A stretch of DNA of 12,195 bases from contig CAKUKP010000083.1 of assembly GCA_934663625.1 (NCBI GenBank), positions 1 through 12,195 on the forward strand, given 5' to 3'. Of this stretch, positions 5,845-12,195 are shown one piece after another (within the stretch, counting starts at the first letter, position 1; each line of letters starts with the position of its first letter). Both the position numbers and the translations under genes were made by a program. Under the pieces are notes generated by a model that saw only the letters and a program-made list of their open reading frames with translations, was not told the origin of the DNA and searched no databases. This DNA comes from an uncultured Clostridia bacterium. Its GTDB lineage: Bacteria > Bacillota > Clostridia > Christensenellales > Aristaeellaceae.

Positions 5845-8625
5845 TCAGCGCGTCAACTCCTGATATCTTCTCATCAGTTCTGCGACGCAGGTTGCTTCGG
5901 TGGTTCCTTTTACGGGTATACCGTAGGCTTCCATGACGGCGCGGTCGTTCTGCTGGTGCGCCTTGCGCAGCTCCGGCGGCATGGTTACTTCATCGTACAG
6001 GTCGGCAAGGGAACAATCCGGATACAATGCGCGGGCATCCAGAATCGCCTGTGCGGTCTGTTCGATTTTTGCTTTTTGCGCGTCGGTCGGCGTAGGCCAG
6101 GGGAAGTTGTTGTAGACGATATCCTTTGAATAGCGATAATCGCTCTTGATACGTCCGCAGACAACACGCATCCATGCCATATGAACATTTGATTCCAACA
6201 CTCCAAAATCGTAAATTGTTGCATTTGGTATGCACATTGCCGCATCTGTCAGAATCATTTCTTTACCGATAAAACCGAATGGAATATACCGTCGGTTTTC
6301 TGATGAATGTCGTGGAACAACTATGGCTGTATTCGGATTTTTTGTTTCTCGAAATACAGAAGGAGTGTCTGCCAGTTTCTTTCTATCGTCTGCCCCAGTC
6401 AACCTATCTGCTTTGCAGAGTTCGACTCGCTGCATCACTTTGGGCATTCTTCGTAATTCTGCCGGTGATACACCAACCAGCCATAGACAATAACGCTTTT
6501 TATTATTGATGAATTCTGTTGCACCACTCAATCGTCGAATATACGGAAGCGCATTGGGCTCATCTTTGATAAACTGATCATATTCATCACCTTCAATAAT
6601 TAAATGTCCACCATCAGCAGGACGATTTCCCGAAGTCATCTCTAGTACATTGCATATCGGTTTTACTCTGCTCTGAATGAACACATCCGGCGCATCAGTC
6701 AGATAAGGATTAATATTGTTTACTATCAACATTCGGTCAGCACTATACAAGTAACGCACTGCTGAGTTCTCCATACAACTGAATCCAACGATCACGCAAT
6801 GCACATGTGCCTTGATGTTGGCTTCACTATCCCAGCGAAACGTTCTATGTGCAAAGTCGATATGAATGCCAAAGCGATCATACAACGGTTTCCATACGCC
6901 CGCGACCTGTTCGCCTTGTGTAATGGAATTCGTAGAAACAAGCGCTGTACGGATAGCCGTATTCTGCATCAACTGTGCAGCCTTAAAATACCATCCAGCA
7001 ACATAGTCGATTTTTCCTGCCGTTTTGTACGATTTTCCCTTTTCATCAATATAAATGGAAAGGATATCTTCTTTCTGATCTTTAGACTGCAGCGAATACC
7101 CCACAAACGGCGGGTTGCCCATGATATAATTCAGTTCGTGCTTCGGCACAACCGTTTCCCAATCGATGCGCAGGGCGTTGCCCTCGATGATATTGACATA
7201 GGACTTCAACGGCAGGAAGTCCAGATTCATATGGACAATATCCTCCGTCTGTTTCATCATCTGACTTTCCGCAATCCACAGCGCGGTCTTGGCGACGGTC
7301 GCGGCGAAATCGTTGATTTCAATGCCATAAAACTGATCGATGGAAACGCGAATTGGATTGATGGCAATGCCCATCATAATCTGATCGCCATACATCAGGG
7401 ACAGCACTTCATTTTCCATCTTGCGCAGGGAAAGATACGTTTCCGTCAAGAAATTTCCGCTGCCGCACGCCGGATCGAGGAATTTCAGGGATGCAATTTT
7501 ATCCTGAAACGCGGTCAGACGCTTTTGACGGGGTTTGATCGCGGATATCTGCCGGGTTTCGTTTAGCTCCGCCCGCAGATCATTCAAAAACAGCGGATCA
7601 ATCACCTTATGGATGTTTTCAATGGATGTATAGTGCATTCCGCCCTTGCGGCGCGTATCAGGATTCAGCGTGGATTCAAATACCGCACCAAAGATCGTGG
7701 GGCTGATTTCGCTCCAATCGAATTCTTCGCTGGCGCGGGTCAGCAGCAGATTGTATATTTCATCATTGAACGGCGGGATTTCGATATTCTCATCCGAAAA
7801 CAGACCTCCGTTAACATACGGAAACGCTGCCAGATCGGGGGCATCATCCGCCAGATAGGGATCGCGTTCCTCCGGCTTCTGATCCAGCACGCGAAACAGA
7901 TCGCGCAGGGCACGGCGGCCGTTTTGCATACCGTGATCGTGTATATAATCATGAAACATGCTGCGTCTGCCGAAAATGCCCGCATCCTCGGCGTAGAGGC
8001 AGAAAACAAGGCGCACGCACAGCGCGTTCAGGCTTTTCAGCGTGCTTTCGCTGTCGGGATTTTTATACTGCTTCAAAAATGCATCGTACAATCTGCCTAC
8101 CAGTTCGCCCGCCTGCATGGAAATTTCCATTTCACGCTTGATATTCGCATCACCGGTATCCACAAGAAAATTCAGACGATTGTATTCCTTTTCCAGATTC
8201 GAAAGCAGCAGAACTTCCGGCGCATCGTTGGGACGATTCATATCGTGGATATGGAATTCCTGAAAGTTGCAAACAATGATCCAGCGCGGGTTCAGATCAT
8301 GGGGCAGGTAGCCCGCGTATCGCCGCGCCTGCTGAAAAGGGGTCAGCATCGAACCATCCGATTGCTTATATCCCCTGTTCAGATCAATGTCTTTCCCCTT
8401 CTGTTCGATCAACACGCGGGTAGTCTTGATCAGACCATCGATGAAGCTGGTATGATCCAGCTTTACGGGCACTTCAAATTCAATGTATTTTTCCGGCTCC
8501 GCCACGCCATAGACCTTTTGCAGAAGCGACAGCCAGAAAGCCTGCGTTTCCTGCTTCTCATCGCCGCGCCCTTTCCAATCGGCCGCAAATCCTTTCGCCG
8601 CTGCTCTCTGTTCCATATCGGTCAT
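5845..8625 (-). CDS. MmeI-type (type IIL) restriction-modification enzyme
   Basis: 926 residues, close to MmeI (919). One chain carries nuclease, methyltransferase and specificity. The N-terminus holds a PD-(D/E)xK nuclease: D63 in FIDG and E74-Q-K76 in LIEQKGKD. A helical linker follows (about 160-340). The gamma-class N6-adenine methyltransferase has DPACGSGNF (384-392) and catalytic NPPF (504-507). The target-recognition region is about 560-835, then a conserved C-terminal part beginning YNNFPWP (838-844). Such enzymes methylate one adenine of their site for self-protection and cut at a distance. The ATG at 8625 is preceded by GGAGG (8634-8638); the frame opens further, to 8727, but its upstream part contains the promoter, so it is not translated. 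AbiH follows 34 bases downstream. The recognition part is AT-rich compared with the ends. Confidence 0.92.
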   Translation of the reverse strand: MTDMEQRAAAKGFAADWKGRGDEKQETQAFWLSLLQKVYGVAEPEKYIEFEVPVKLDHTSFIDGLIKTTRVLIEQKGKDIDLNRGYKQSDGSMLTPFQQARRYAGYLPHDLNPRWIIVCNFQEFHIHDMNRPNDAPEVLLLSNLEKEYNRLNFLVDTGDANIKREMEISMQAGELVGRLYDAFLKQYKNPDSESTLKSLNALCVRLVFCLYAEDAGIFGRRSMFHDYIHDHGMQNGRRALRDLFRVLDQKPEERDPYLADDAPDLAAFPYVNGGLFSDENIEIPPFNDEIYNLLLTRASEEFDWSEISPTIFGAVFESTLNPDTRRKGGMHYTSIENIHKVIDPLFLNDLRAELNETRQISAIKPRQKRLTAFQDKIASLKFLDPACGSGNFLTETYLSLRKMENEVLSLMYGDQIMMGIAINPIRVSIDQFYGIEINDFAATVAKTALWIAESQMMKQTEDIVHMNLDFLPLKSYVNIIEGNALRIDWETVVPKHELNYIMGNPPFVGYSLQSKDQKEDILSIYIDEKGKSYKTAGKIDYVAGWYFKAAQLMQNTAIRTALVSTNSITQGEQVAGVWKPLYDRFGIHIDFAHRTFRWDSEANIKAHVHCVIVGFSCMENSAVRYLYSADRMLIVNNINPYLTDAPDVFIQSRVKPICNVLEMTSGNRPADGGHLIIEGDEYDQFIKDEPNALPYIRRLSGATEFINNKKRYCLWLVGVSPAELRRMPKVMQRVELCKADRLTGADDRKKLADTPSVFRETKNPNTAIVVPRHSSENRRYIPFGFIGKEMILTDAAMCIPNATIYDFGVLESNVHMAWMRVVCGRIKSDYRYSKDIVYNNFPWPTPTDAQKAKIEQTAQAILDARALYPDCSLADLYDEVTMPPELRKAHQQNDRAVMEAYGIPVKGTTEATCVAELMRRYQELTR

Positions 8626-8633
8626 GGCTGCAT

Positions 8634-8638
8634 CCTCC
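8634..8638 (-). promoter_or_regulatory. Ribosome binding site that fixes the MmeI-like start
   Basis: GGAGG on the minus strand, 8 bases before ATG 8625. It excludes the longer reading from 8727, which has no ribosome site and begins upstream of the -10 box. Confidence 0.82.
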
Positions 8639-8715
8639 ATTTGTAATTCCAGATTGAAATTATCCGCGCACAGCGCAGCGCCGCCGCGCGGAAAAATACC
8701 AGTATTTCTTAATCC

Positions 8716-8744
8716 ATTATATCGCAAAACTTTTCAAACTTCAA
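8716..8744 (-). promoter_or_regulatory. Promoter of the MmeI-like/AbiH operon
   Basis: On the minus strand, TTGAAG (plus-strand 8739-8744), 17 bases, then TATAAT (8716-8721), a consensus -10 box. Predicted transcription start near 8709, giving a leader of about 85 bases before ATG 8625. The start of the fic promoter P1 (8770) is only 26 bases away, so the two transcription units diverge back to back. Confidence 0.8.
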
Positions 8745-8769
8745 TCGAAAGATCACAGATTTTGCATTC

Positions 8770-8797
8770 TTGACGAATCCAAAAAATCGGGTACAAT
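8770..8797 (+). repeat. 28-base direct repeat, left copy, also fic promoter P1
   Basis: The 28 bases 8770-8797 are identical to 9963-9990, an offset of 1,193 bases. The copy begins with TTGACG (8770-8775) and ends with TACAAT (8792-8797), separated by 16 bases, so the repeat is exactly a -35/-10 promoter unit. The bases next to it differ (C at 8769 against A at 9962; G at 8798 against A at 9991), although GATCG recurs 11 bases downstream in both. Confidence 0.9.
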
Positions 8798-8851
8798 GTC
8801 AATAATATGATCGAGCGTTTGAATCCCTGAATTCGGGCATAATTATAAGGG

Positions 8852-8897
8852 AATGATCGCACAGGCGTTGACGATTTCCTTAATTTGTGCGATAATT
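8852..8897. promoter_or_regulatory. Inverted repeat operator embracing fic promoter P2
   Basis: AATGATCGCACA (8852-8863) and TGTGCGATAATT (8886-8897) form 12-base arms with one mismatch and a 22-base spacer. The -35 box lies between the arms and the -10 box inside the right arm. A dimeric repressor bound here would block P2. The winged-helix tail of the Fic protein itself is one candidate. Confidence 0.6.
8868..8896 (+). promoter_or_regulatory. fic promoter P2
   Basis: TTGACG (8868-8873), 17 bases, GATAAT (8891-8896). It is the proximal of two tandem promoters upstream of fic. Its -10 box lies in one arm of a 12-base inverted repeat and its spacer contains a TTTCCTTAATT motif, so it looks tightly regulated. 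Confidence 0.78.
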
Positions 8898-8924
8898 TAA
8901 GGGAAACAGGACGGAGGTAAGGGA

Positions 8925-9992
8925 ATGCGGCGTTTTCATTATTCCTCGATACGGGAACAGAAATGGGATTCGGAAATTCTGGGGCTGATTGCCGCCATAT
9001 ACCGGGAAGCGGGCAAGCAGGAGCTGTATTTAAAGCAGCGCCCGGAAGAAATTGAAAAGCTGGTTGAAATCGCCAGAATTCAAAGCACCGAAGCATCGAA
9101 CGCCATCGAAGGCATCGTCACCACGAATACGCGCATCCGGCAGCTGGTTCAGGAGAAAACCGCGCCGAAGAACCGCGATGAACAGGAAATCGCGGGATAC
9201 CGCGATGCGCTGCGCATCATTCATGAAAGCTTTGATGCAATCCCGATTACACAGAACTACATCCTGCAGCTTCACAAGATACTCTACAGCCATATGTACA
9301 ACCCGATCGCGGGGCATACGAAGGCCGTTCAGAATTATATCAGCGCCACGTATCCGGATGGTCATGTGGAGATATTGTTTACGCCGCTTTCACCGTATGA
9401 AACGCCGGAGGCGCTGGACAGAATCTGCGAAGAATACAACCGCGTGATTGGAAACATGGAGCTTGAACCGCTGATCGCGATTCCGGTATTCATCCACGAT
9501 TTTCTGTGCATCCACCCCTTCAACGATGGCAATGGAAGAATGAGCCGCCTGCTCACCACGCTGCTTATGTATCAGAACGGGTTTTATGTGGGCAAATATA
9601 TCTCGCTCGAAGCCAAGATTGCCAAAGACAAGGATTTGTATTACGATGCGCTTGCGCAGTCCCAGACCGGTTGGCACGAGGGTACGGAGGACGCGGTTCC
9701 CTTTATAAAATACCTTTTGGGCACGATTCTTGCGGCGTATAAGGATTTTGAGGATCGCATGGCTCTGGTGGAAACGAAGCTGTCTGCACTTGAAATGGTG
9801 CGCAGGGCGAGCCGGCAGAAAATCGGACGGTTCAACAAGCAGGACATCCGCGAGCTTTGTCCGACGATCAGCGATAGTTCCATTGAGGGCGCGCTGCGTA
9901 GGCTGGCTGCATCCGGCGAACTGCAAAAAGAAGGGCGCGGAAAGAACACCTGCTACTGCCGATTGACGAATCCAAAAAATCGGGTACAATAA
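8925..9992 (+). CDS. Class II Fic-domain protein with C-terminal winged helix
   Basis: 355 residues. Fic proteins transfer AMP or related groups from nucleotides to target proteins. The active-site motif HPFNDGNGRMSR (197-208) is intact, including catalytic His197. The N-terminal helix carries the inhibitory motif SNAIEG (58-63), S/T-x3-E-G, which defines class II Fic proteins whose own glutamate (E62) blocks ATP; activity is thus self-restrained and no antitoxin gene is needed. A beta-flap region lies at about 140-158. Residues about 295-347 form a winged helix, suggesting DNA binding and autoregulation. The start is fixed by GGAGG (8913-8917), 7 bases upstream. The last nine residues, LTNPKNRVQ, are encoded by the right 28-base repeat. 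Divergent from the restriction operon; the target is unknown. Confidence 0.93.
   Translation: MRRFHYSSIREQKWDSEILGLIAAIYREAGKQELYLKQRPEEIEKLVEIARIQSTEASNAIEGIVTTNTRIRQLVQEKTAPKNRDEQEIAGYRDALRIIHESFDAIPITQNYILQLHKILYSHMYNPIAGHTKAVQNYISATYPDGHVEILFTPLSPYETPEALDRICEEYNRVIGNMELEPLIAIPVFIHDFLCIHPFNDGNGRMSRLLTTLLMYQNGFYVGKYISLEAKIAKDKDLYYDALAQSQTGWHEGTEDAVPFIKYLLGTILAAYKDFEDRMALVETKLSALEMVRRASRQKIGRFNKQDIRELCPTISDSSIEGALRRLAASGELQKEGRGKNTCYCRLTNPKNRVQ
9963..9990 (+). repeat. 28-base direct repeat, right copy, also PHP gene promoter
   Basis: Identical to 8770-8797. TTGACG (9963-9968), 16 bases, TACAAT (9985-9990). It encodes the end of the Fic protein, and the final T is the first base of the fic stop codon, while as a promoter it would start transcription near 9997, about 20 bases before the PHP gene. 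A single sequence therefore serves as coding end and promoter. Confidence 0.88.
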
Positions 9993-10019
9993 TGATATCA
10001 CGATCGGGTGGTGATGATG

Positions 10020-10832
10020 ATGGGCTTTGCGGATCTGCACATTCATTCGCAATATTCGGATGGGACGTTTACGCCGGAGGAAATCGTGCGCCGGGCGCGC
10101 AGGGCGGGCGCTTCCTTCCTATCGGTCTGCGACCACAACGTGGTGGAGGGAACGGCGCGCACCGCGCCGCTGGCGATCGCCGCCGGATTGCGATACATCC
10201 ACGGCGCGGAGATCGATTCGATCTGGGACGGCGTGGACGTGCATATATTGTGCTACGGCGCGGACATCGCGCATCCCGCCCTGACCGCAGTGCTGCGCCA
10301 CGCGCGCCGGAAGCTGGATGATATGAGCGTGGAGCTGCTGCGCCGGATGGCGGCGGATTACCCCGCGCTTTCGATTTCGGAATACGATCAGATGGCGCAC
10401 GATCCGCGGCGCGGCGGATGGAAAATGCTGCAATACCTGCTTCAAAAGGGCGTAACCGCGAAGCTGAAGGACGGATTTCCCCTCTACGCGCGCTACGGCG
10501 TGACCTACGCGGACGCGGGATTTCAGGATATTGAAACCATCGCGCGCGCGATACACGCGGCGGGCGGGCGCGCCGTACTGGCGCATCCGCAGGTAACGTT
10601 CACAGACGAGGGCATCGCCGAATTGGAGCGGCGCGTACTCGGCGCGATGGAAATGGGGCTGGACGGCGTGGAATGCCATCATCCGGCGCAGGACGGCGGC
10701 GTTTCGCGGTATCTGCGCGCGCTGTGCGACGCGCACGGGTGGATGATCACCGCGGGCAGCGATTGCCACGGCGATTTCAACGGCAGGAACATCGCCTGCA
10801 ATCAAATTGATGAAGGAAGAATTCGGCTGTAA
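10020..10832 (+). CDS. PHP-domain metal-dependent phosphoesterase
   Basis: 270 residues, a stand-alone PHP domain. The metal ligands of the fold are visible: H7 and H9 with D14 in DLHIHSQYSDG, D38-H39 in CDHN, E64 in HGAEID, H75, H189 in LAHP, and D248 and H250 in GSDCHG. Closest well-studied relatives by pattern are the TrpH/YciV type enzymes, which hydrolyse 3',5'-bisphosphorylated nucleosides and trim short RNA ends; the exact substrate here is not certain. Three in-frame ATG codons (10014, 10017, 10020) and two GTG codons follow one another. I take 10020 because GGGTGGTG (10006-10013) is spaced 6 bases from it, but 10014 or 10017 are possible. It has the duplicated promoter immediately upstream. 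Confidence 0.9.
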   Translation: MGFADLHIHSQYSDGTFTPEEIVRRARRAGASFLSVCDHNVVEGTARTAPLAIAAGLRYIHGAEIDSIWDGVDVHILCYGADIAHPALTAVLRHARRKLDDMSVELLRRMAADYPALSISEYDQMAHDPRRGGWKMLQYLLQKGVTAKLKDGFPLYARYGVTYADAGFQDIETIARAIHAAGGRAVLAHPQVTFTDEGIAELERRVLGAMEMGLDGVECHHPAQDGGVSRYLRALCDAHGWMITAGSDCHGDFNGRNIACNQIDEGRIRL

Positions 10833-10860
10833 TATCATTTCGCCGTCAGTTAATACGCGG

Positions 10861-10890
10861 TTGACATTGATGTGCTATACTTTCGTATAT
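10861..10890 (+). promoter_or_regulatory. Candidate pgsA promoter
   Basis: TTGACA lies at 10861-10866. Two readings are possible: TTGACA with GTATAT (10885-10890) at 18 bases, or an extended -10 TGC-TATACT (10873-10881) without a good -35 box. The element lies in the 100-base gap after the PHP stop codon. Confidence 0.5.
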
Positions 10891-10932
10891 GGTTTGAAAT
10901 TTCGCATCGGGACTGAAGGGAGTTCGATCAAT

Positions 10933-11484
10933 TTGAATACACCCAATAGGCTAACGCTGCTGAGAATCGTATTGATTCCCGTGTTTGTGGTATTTGCGCT
11001 GCTTCGCGCGCAGTGGGCGCAGTATGTGGCGCTGCTGATTTATATTCTGGCATGCATTACGGATATGCTGGACGGCAGAATCGCCCGCGCGCGCAATCTG
11101 GTAACGAACTTCGGAAAATTCGCCGATCCCATCGCGGATAAGCTGCTGGTAATGTCGGCGCTGGTGGTACTGGTGGCGTCGAAACGAATGCCCGCGTGGG
11201 TATGCATCGTGATGCTCGCGCGCGAATTCATCATCTCCGGTCTGCGGCTGGTCGCCGCGGGCAACGGCCGCGTGATCGCGGCGGGCAAGCTGGGCAAGCT
11301 GAAAACGGTGTTCCAGATGTCGGCGACCATCGCGCTGATGCTGCTGATACCCGTGACGGGCAAGGCGCTGCTGGGGCGCTTCGGCGTGGTGCTGGCGAAC
11401 GTGTTGATGTACATCGCAACGGTGCTGACGATCGTGAGCGGCGCGGAATACATTCTGAACAACCGCGATTGCATTCGGGAATAA
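10933..11484 (+). CDS. pgsA: CDP-diacylglycerol-glycerol-3-phosphate 3-phosphatidyltransferase
   Basis: 183 residues, normal for PgsA, an integral membrane enzyme that makes phosphatidylglycerophosphate from CDP-diacylglycerol and glycerol 3-phosphate, the first committed step to phosphatidylglycerol and cardiolipin. The CDP-alcohol phosphatidyltransferase motif D-x2-D-G-x2-A-R-x8-G-x3-D-x3-D is complete: D44, D47, G48, A51, R52, G61, D65, D69. The N-terminal NTPNRLTLLRI is typical of PgsA. Several hydrophobic helices follow. I choose TTG at 10933, with AAGGGAG (10916-10922) 10 bases upstream; the frame opens earlier, at 10807, but that reading runs back into the PHP gene and adds 42 residues foreign to the family. 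Confidence 0.93.
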   Translation: MNTPNRLTLLRIVLIPVFVVFALLRAQWAQYVALLIYILACITDMLDGRIARARNLVTNFGKFADPIADKLLVMSALVVLVASKRMPAWVCIVMLAREFIISGLRLVAAGNGRVIAAGKLGKLKTVFQMSATIALMLLIPVTGKALLGRFGVVLANVLMYIATVLTIVSGAEYILNNRDCIRE

Positions 11485-11500
11485 AAATCACCAAACGACT

Positions 11501-11532
11501 GAAAAAGTCCCGCGCTTCTGCGGGACTTTTTC
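11501..11532. terminator. Strong terminator after pgsA
   Basis: A perfect 13-bp stem (11501-11513 with 11520-11532), GAAAAAGTCCCGC/GCGGGACTTTTTC, has a 6-base loop. The T run is part of the stem, which gives U-rich tails in both directions. Confidence 0.9.
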
Positions 11533-11616
11533 GTTCACTCCATATGCGAAAATCAGCCTTGTACGGGAGCAACGGCGCAGACGGAGGCGTTATAGTTACA
11601 TAAGGAGGAAAGTTCA

Positions 11617-12057
11617 TTGACGGAAAGAATCGTTGATCGCGAAATCCGATTGGTTCCCTATTACCGGAACGACGCGGTTTCGCTTCCGTGGTATCAGGAT
11701 CCGGACGTATGCAGGCAGGTGGACAATCGGGATACGCCCTATGATCCGGATTTGCTGCATCGCATGTATGATTTCCTGAGCGCGCACGGCGATTGCTATT
11801 ATATCGAATATCGGGGCGCGCTGGTGGGCGATGTAACGCTGCGCGACAACGGCGAACTCGCGATCGTGGTTTGCCGCGAATTTCAGAACCGGCACATCGG
11901 GCGGCGCTGCGTGCTGGACATGCTGAAGCTGGCGCGGGAAAAGGGCATGGCGCGGGTCACCGCCAATATCTATGCCTTCAACGAACAGAGCCGGCGCATG
12001 TTTACATCCATCGGCTTTACCCAGACGGACGCAGAATGGTATGCCTGTACACTCTGA
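11617..12057 (+). CDS. GNAT-family N-acetyltransferase
   Basis: 146 residues with a GNAT fold: N-terminal strand IRLVPYYRND (10-19), central strands about 60-86, the acetyl-CoA loop RHIGRR (92-97, Q/R-x-x-G-x-G/A type) followed by a helix, and the C-terminal motif NEQSRRMFTSIGF (122-134). It should transfer an acetyl group from acetyl-CoA to an amine; the substrate (protein N-terminus, antibiotic or metabolite) cannot be told. The start is TTG at 11617, supported by AAGGAGG (11602-11608) 8 bases upstream. It stands between two terminators and is probably transcribed alone; no clear promoter was found in the short gap upstream. Confidence 0.9.
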   Translation: MTERIVDREIRLVPYYRNDAVSLPWYQDPDVCRQVDNRDTPYDPDLLHRMYDFLSAHGDCYYIEYRGALVGDVTLRDNGELAIVVCREFQNRHIGRRCVLDMLKLAREKGMARVTANIYAFNEQSRRMFTSIGFTQTDAEWYACTL

Positions 12058-12082
12058 CGGCTTCGGGATTGCCCGAAGCCGT
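12057..12082. terminator. Terminator between the GNAT gene and the right-edge gene
   Basis: A perfect 11-bp stem, ACGGCTTCGGG (12057-12067) with CCCGAAGCCGT (12072-12082), has loop ATTG and is followed by TTAAATTA. It begins at the last base of the GNAT stop codon and separates convergent genes. Confidence 0.75.
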
Positions 12083-12087
12083 TTAAA

Positions 12088-12195
12088 TTATACCGGATCC
12101 GCTTCCCCGCGCTTTGCGACGACGCGGCACCTTTTATCGCAGAAGGCGATGCCGTACATCCAGATTTCCGCCACGCCGAAGCGGCGCAGCACAGC
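12088..12195 (-). CDS. C-terminal end of an unidentified protein (partial)
   Basis: On the minus strand an open frame enters from the right edge and ends at TAA (12088-12090). The visible 35 residues include RFGVAEIWMYGIAFCDKRC and end KRGEADPV. The codons match the GC-rich neighbours and the frame stops just beside the hairpin at 12057-12082, as expected for a real gene end. The tail is too short to name a family. Most of the gene lies outside the window. Confidence 0.55.
   Translation of the reverse strand, partial: AVLRRFGVAEIWMYGIAFCDKRCRVVAKRGEADPV

Larger units (their letters stand above)
8839..8925. repeat. AAGGGAA-type repeats in the fic control region
   Basis: AAGGGAA occurs directly at 8847-8853, 8899-8905 and 8919-8925. 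The first two are preceded by ATAATTAT or ATAATTT and lie 52 bases apart; the last overlaps the first base of the fic start codon. An inverted near-copy, TTTCCTTAATT, is at 8875-8885 within the P2 spacer. Four copies in under 90 bases suggest regulator binding, though the last also falls in the ribosome-site region. Confidence 0.5.

Noticed and set aside
7609..8646. 345-codon plus-strand frame inside the MmeI-like gene
   Set aside because: It is antisense to the conserved nuclease and linker region, has no ribosome site and an amino-acid make-up typical of reversed coding DNA.
8925..9992. fic as a toxin with a separate antitoxin gene
   Set aside because: The inhibitory SNAIEG motif is inside the protein itself and no small gene overlaps or precedes it on the same strand.

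Overview
The window looks like chromosomal DNA from a moderately GC-rich member of the Bacillota, probably a gut-type Clostridia lineage. Reasons: strong GGAGG ribosome sites at almost every gene, use of GTG and TTG starts, sigma-A type promoters (e.g. TTGACA-17-TACAAT), many U-tailed hairpin terminators, and gene families typical of Firmicutes. Genus cannot be read from the sequence. No integrase, transposase, CRISPR array or rRNA is visible.

Layout. (1) 1-106: a tRNA-Thr(GGT) with encoded CCA and its terminator. (2) 247-1253: a divergent pair, a zinc-ribbon/two-helix membrane protein (minus) and a small XRE-type repressor (plus). They share an intergenic region with two identical palindromes bracketing the membrane-protein promoter. 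(3) 1254-1667: a 414-base gap holding an imperfect hairpin, a direct repeat and a promoter. It leads into an exported, degenerate metallo-beta-lactamase-fold protein (1668-2534), which is convergent with an HxlR-family regulator (2575-2907). (4) 3015-4605: a zinc-type macrodomain protein overlapping a class M sirtuin (SirTM), a reversible protein ADP-ribosylation pair divergent from hxlR. (5) 4734-8625 (minus): a defence operon, first a single-chain MmeI-type restriction-modification enzyme and then an AbiH-like protein. (6) 8925-9992: a class II Fic AMPylase-type protein with a C-terminal winged helix, divergent from the restriction operon. It is preceded by two promoters and an elaborate set of repeats, and lies between two identical 28-base repeats. 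(7) 10020-12057: housekeeping-type genes, namely a PHP phosphoesterase, PgsA (phosphatidylglycerophosphate synthase) and a GNAT acetyltransferase, then the tail of an unidentified minus-strand gene at the right edge.

How they may work together. SirTM would place ADP-ribose on a target and the macrodomain would remove it; the adjacent cysteine-containing HxlR regulator is a plausible redox or electrophile switch for them, but the lipoylation genes that accompany this pair in staphylococci and streptococci are absent here. The MmeI-like enzyme, AbiH and the divergent Fic protein form a compact accessory defence block between core-type genes. Its foreign character is supported by AT-rich composition in abiH and in the target-recognition part of the MmeI-like gene, and by the direct repeats flanking fic. 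The strongest leads are the fic 28-base repeats, the fic operator region, the composition-mosaic recognition domain, and the twin operators of the XRE/zinc-ribbon pair.
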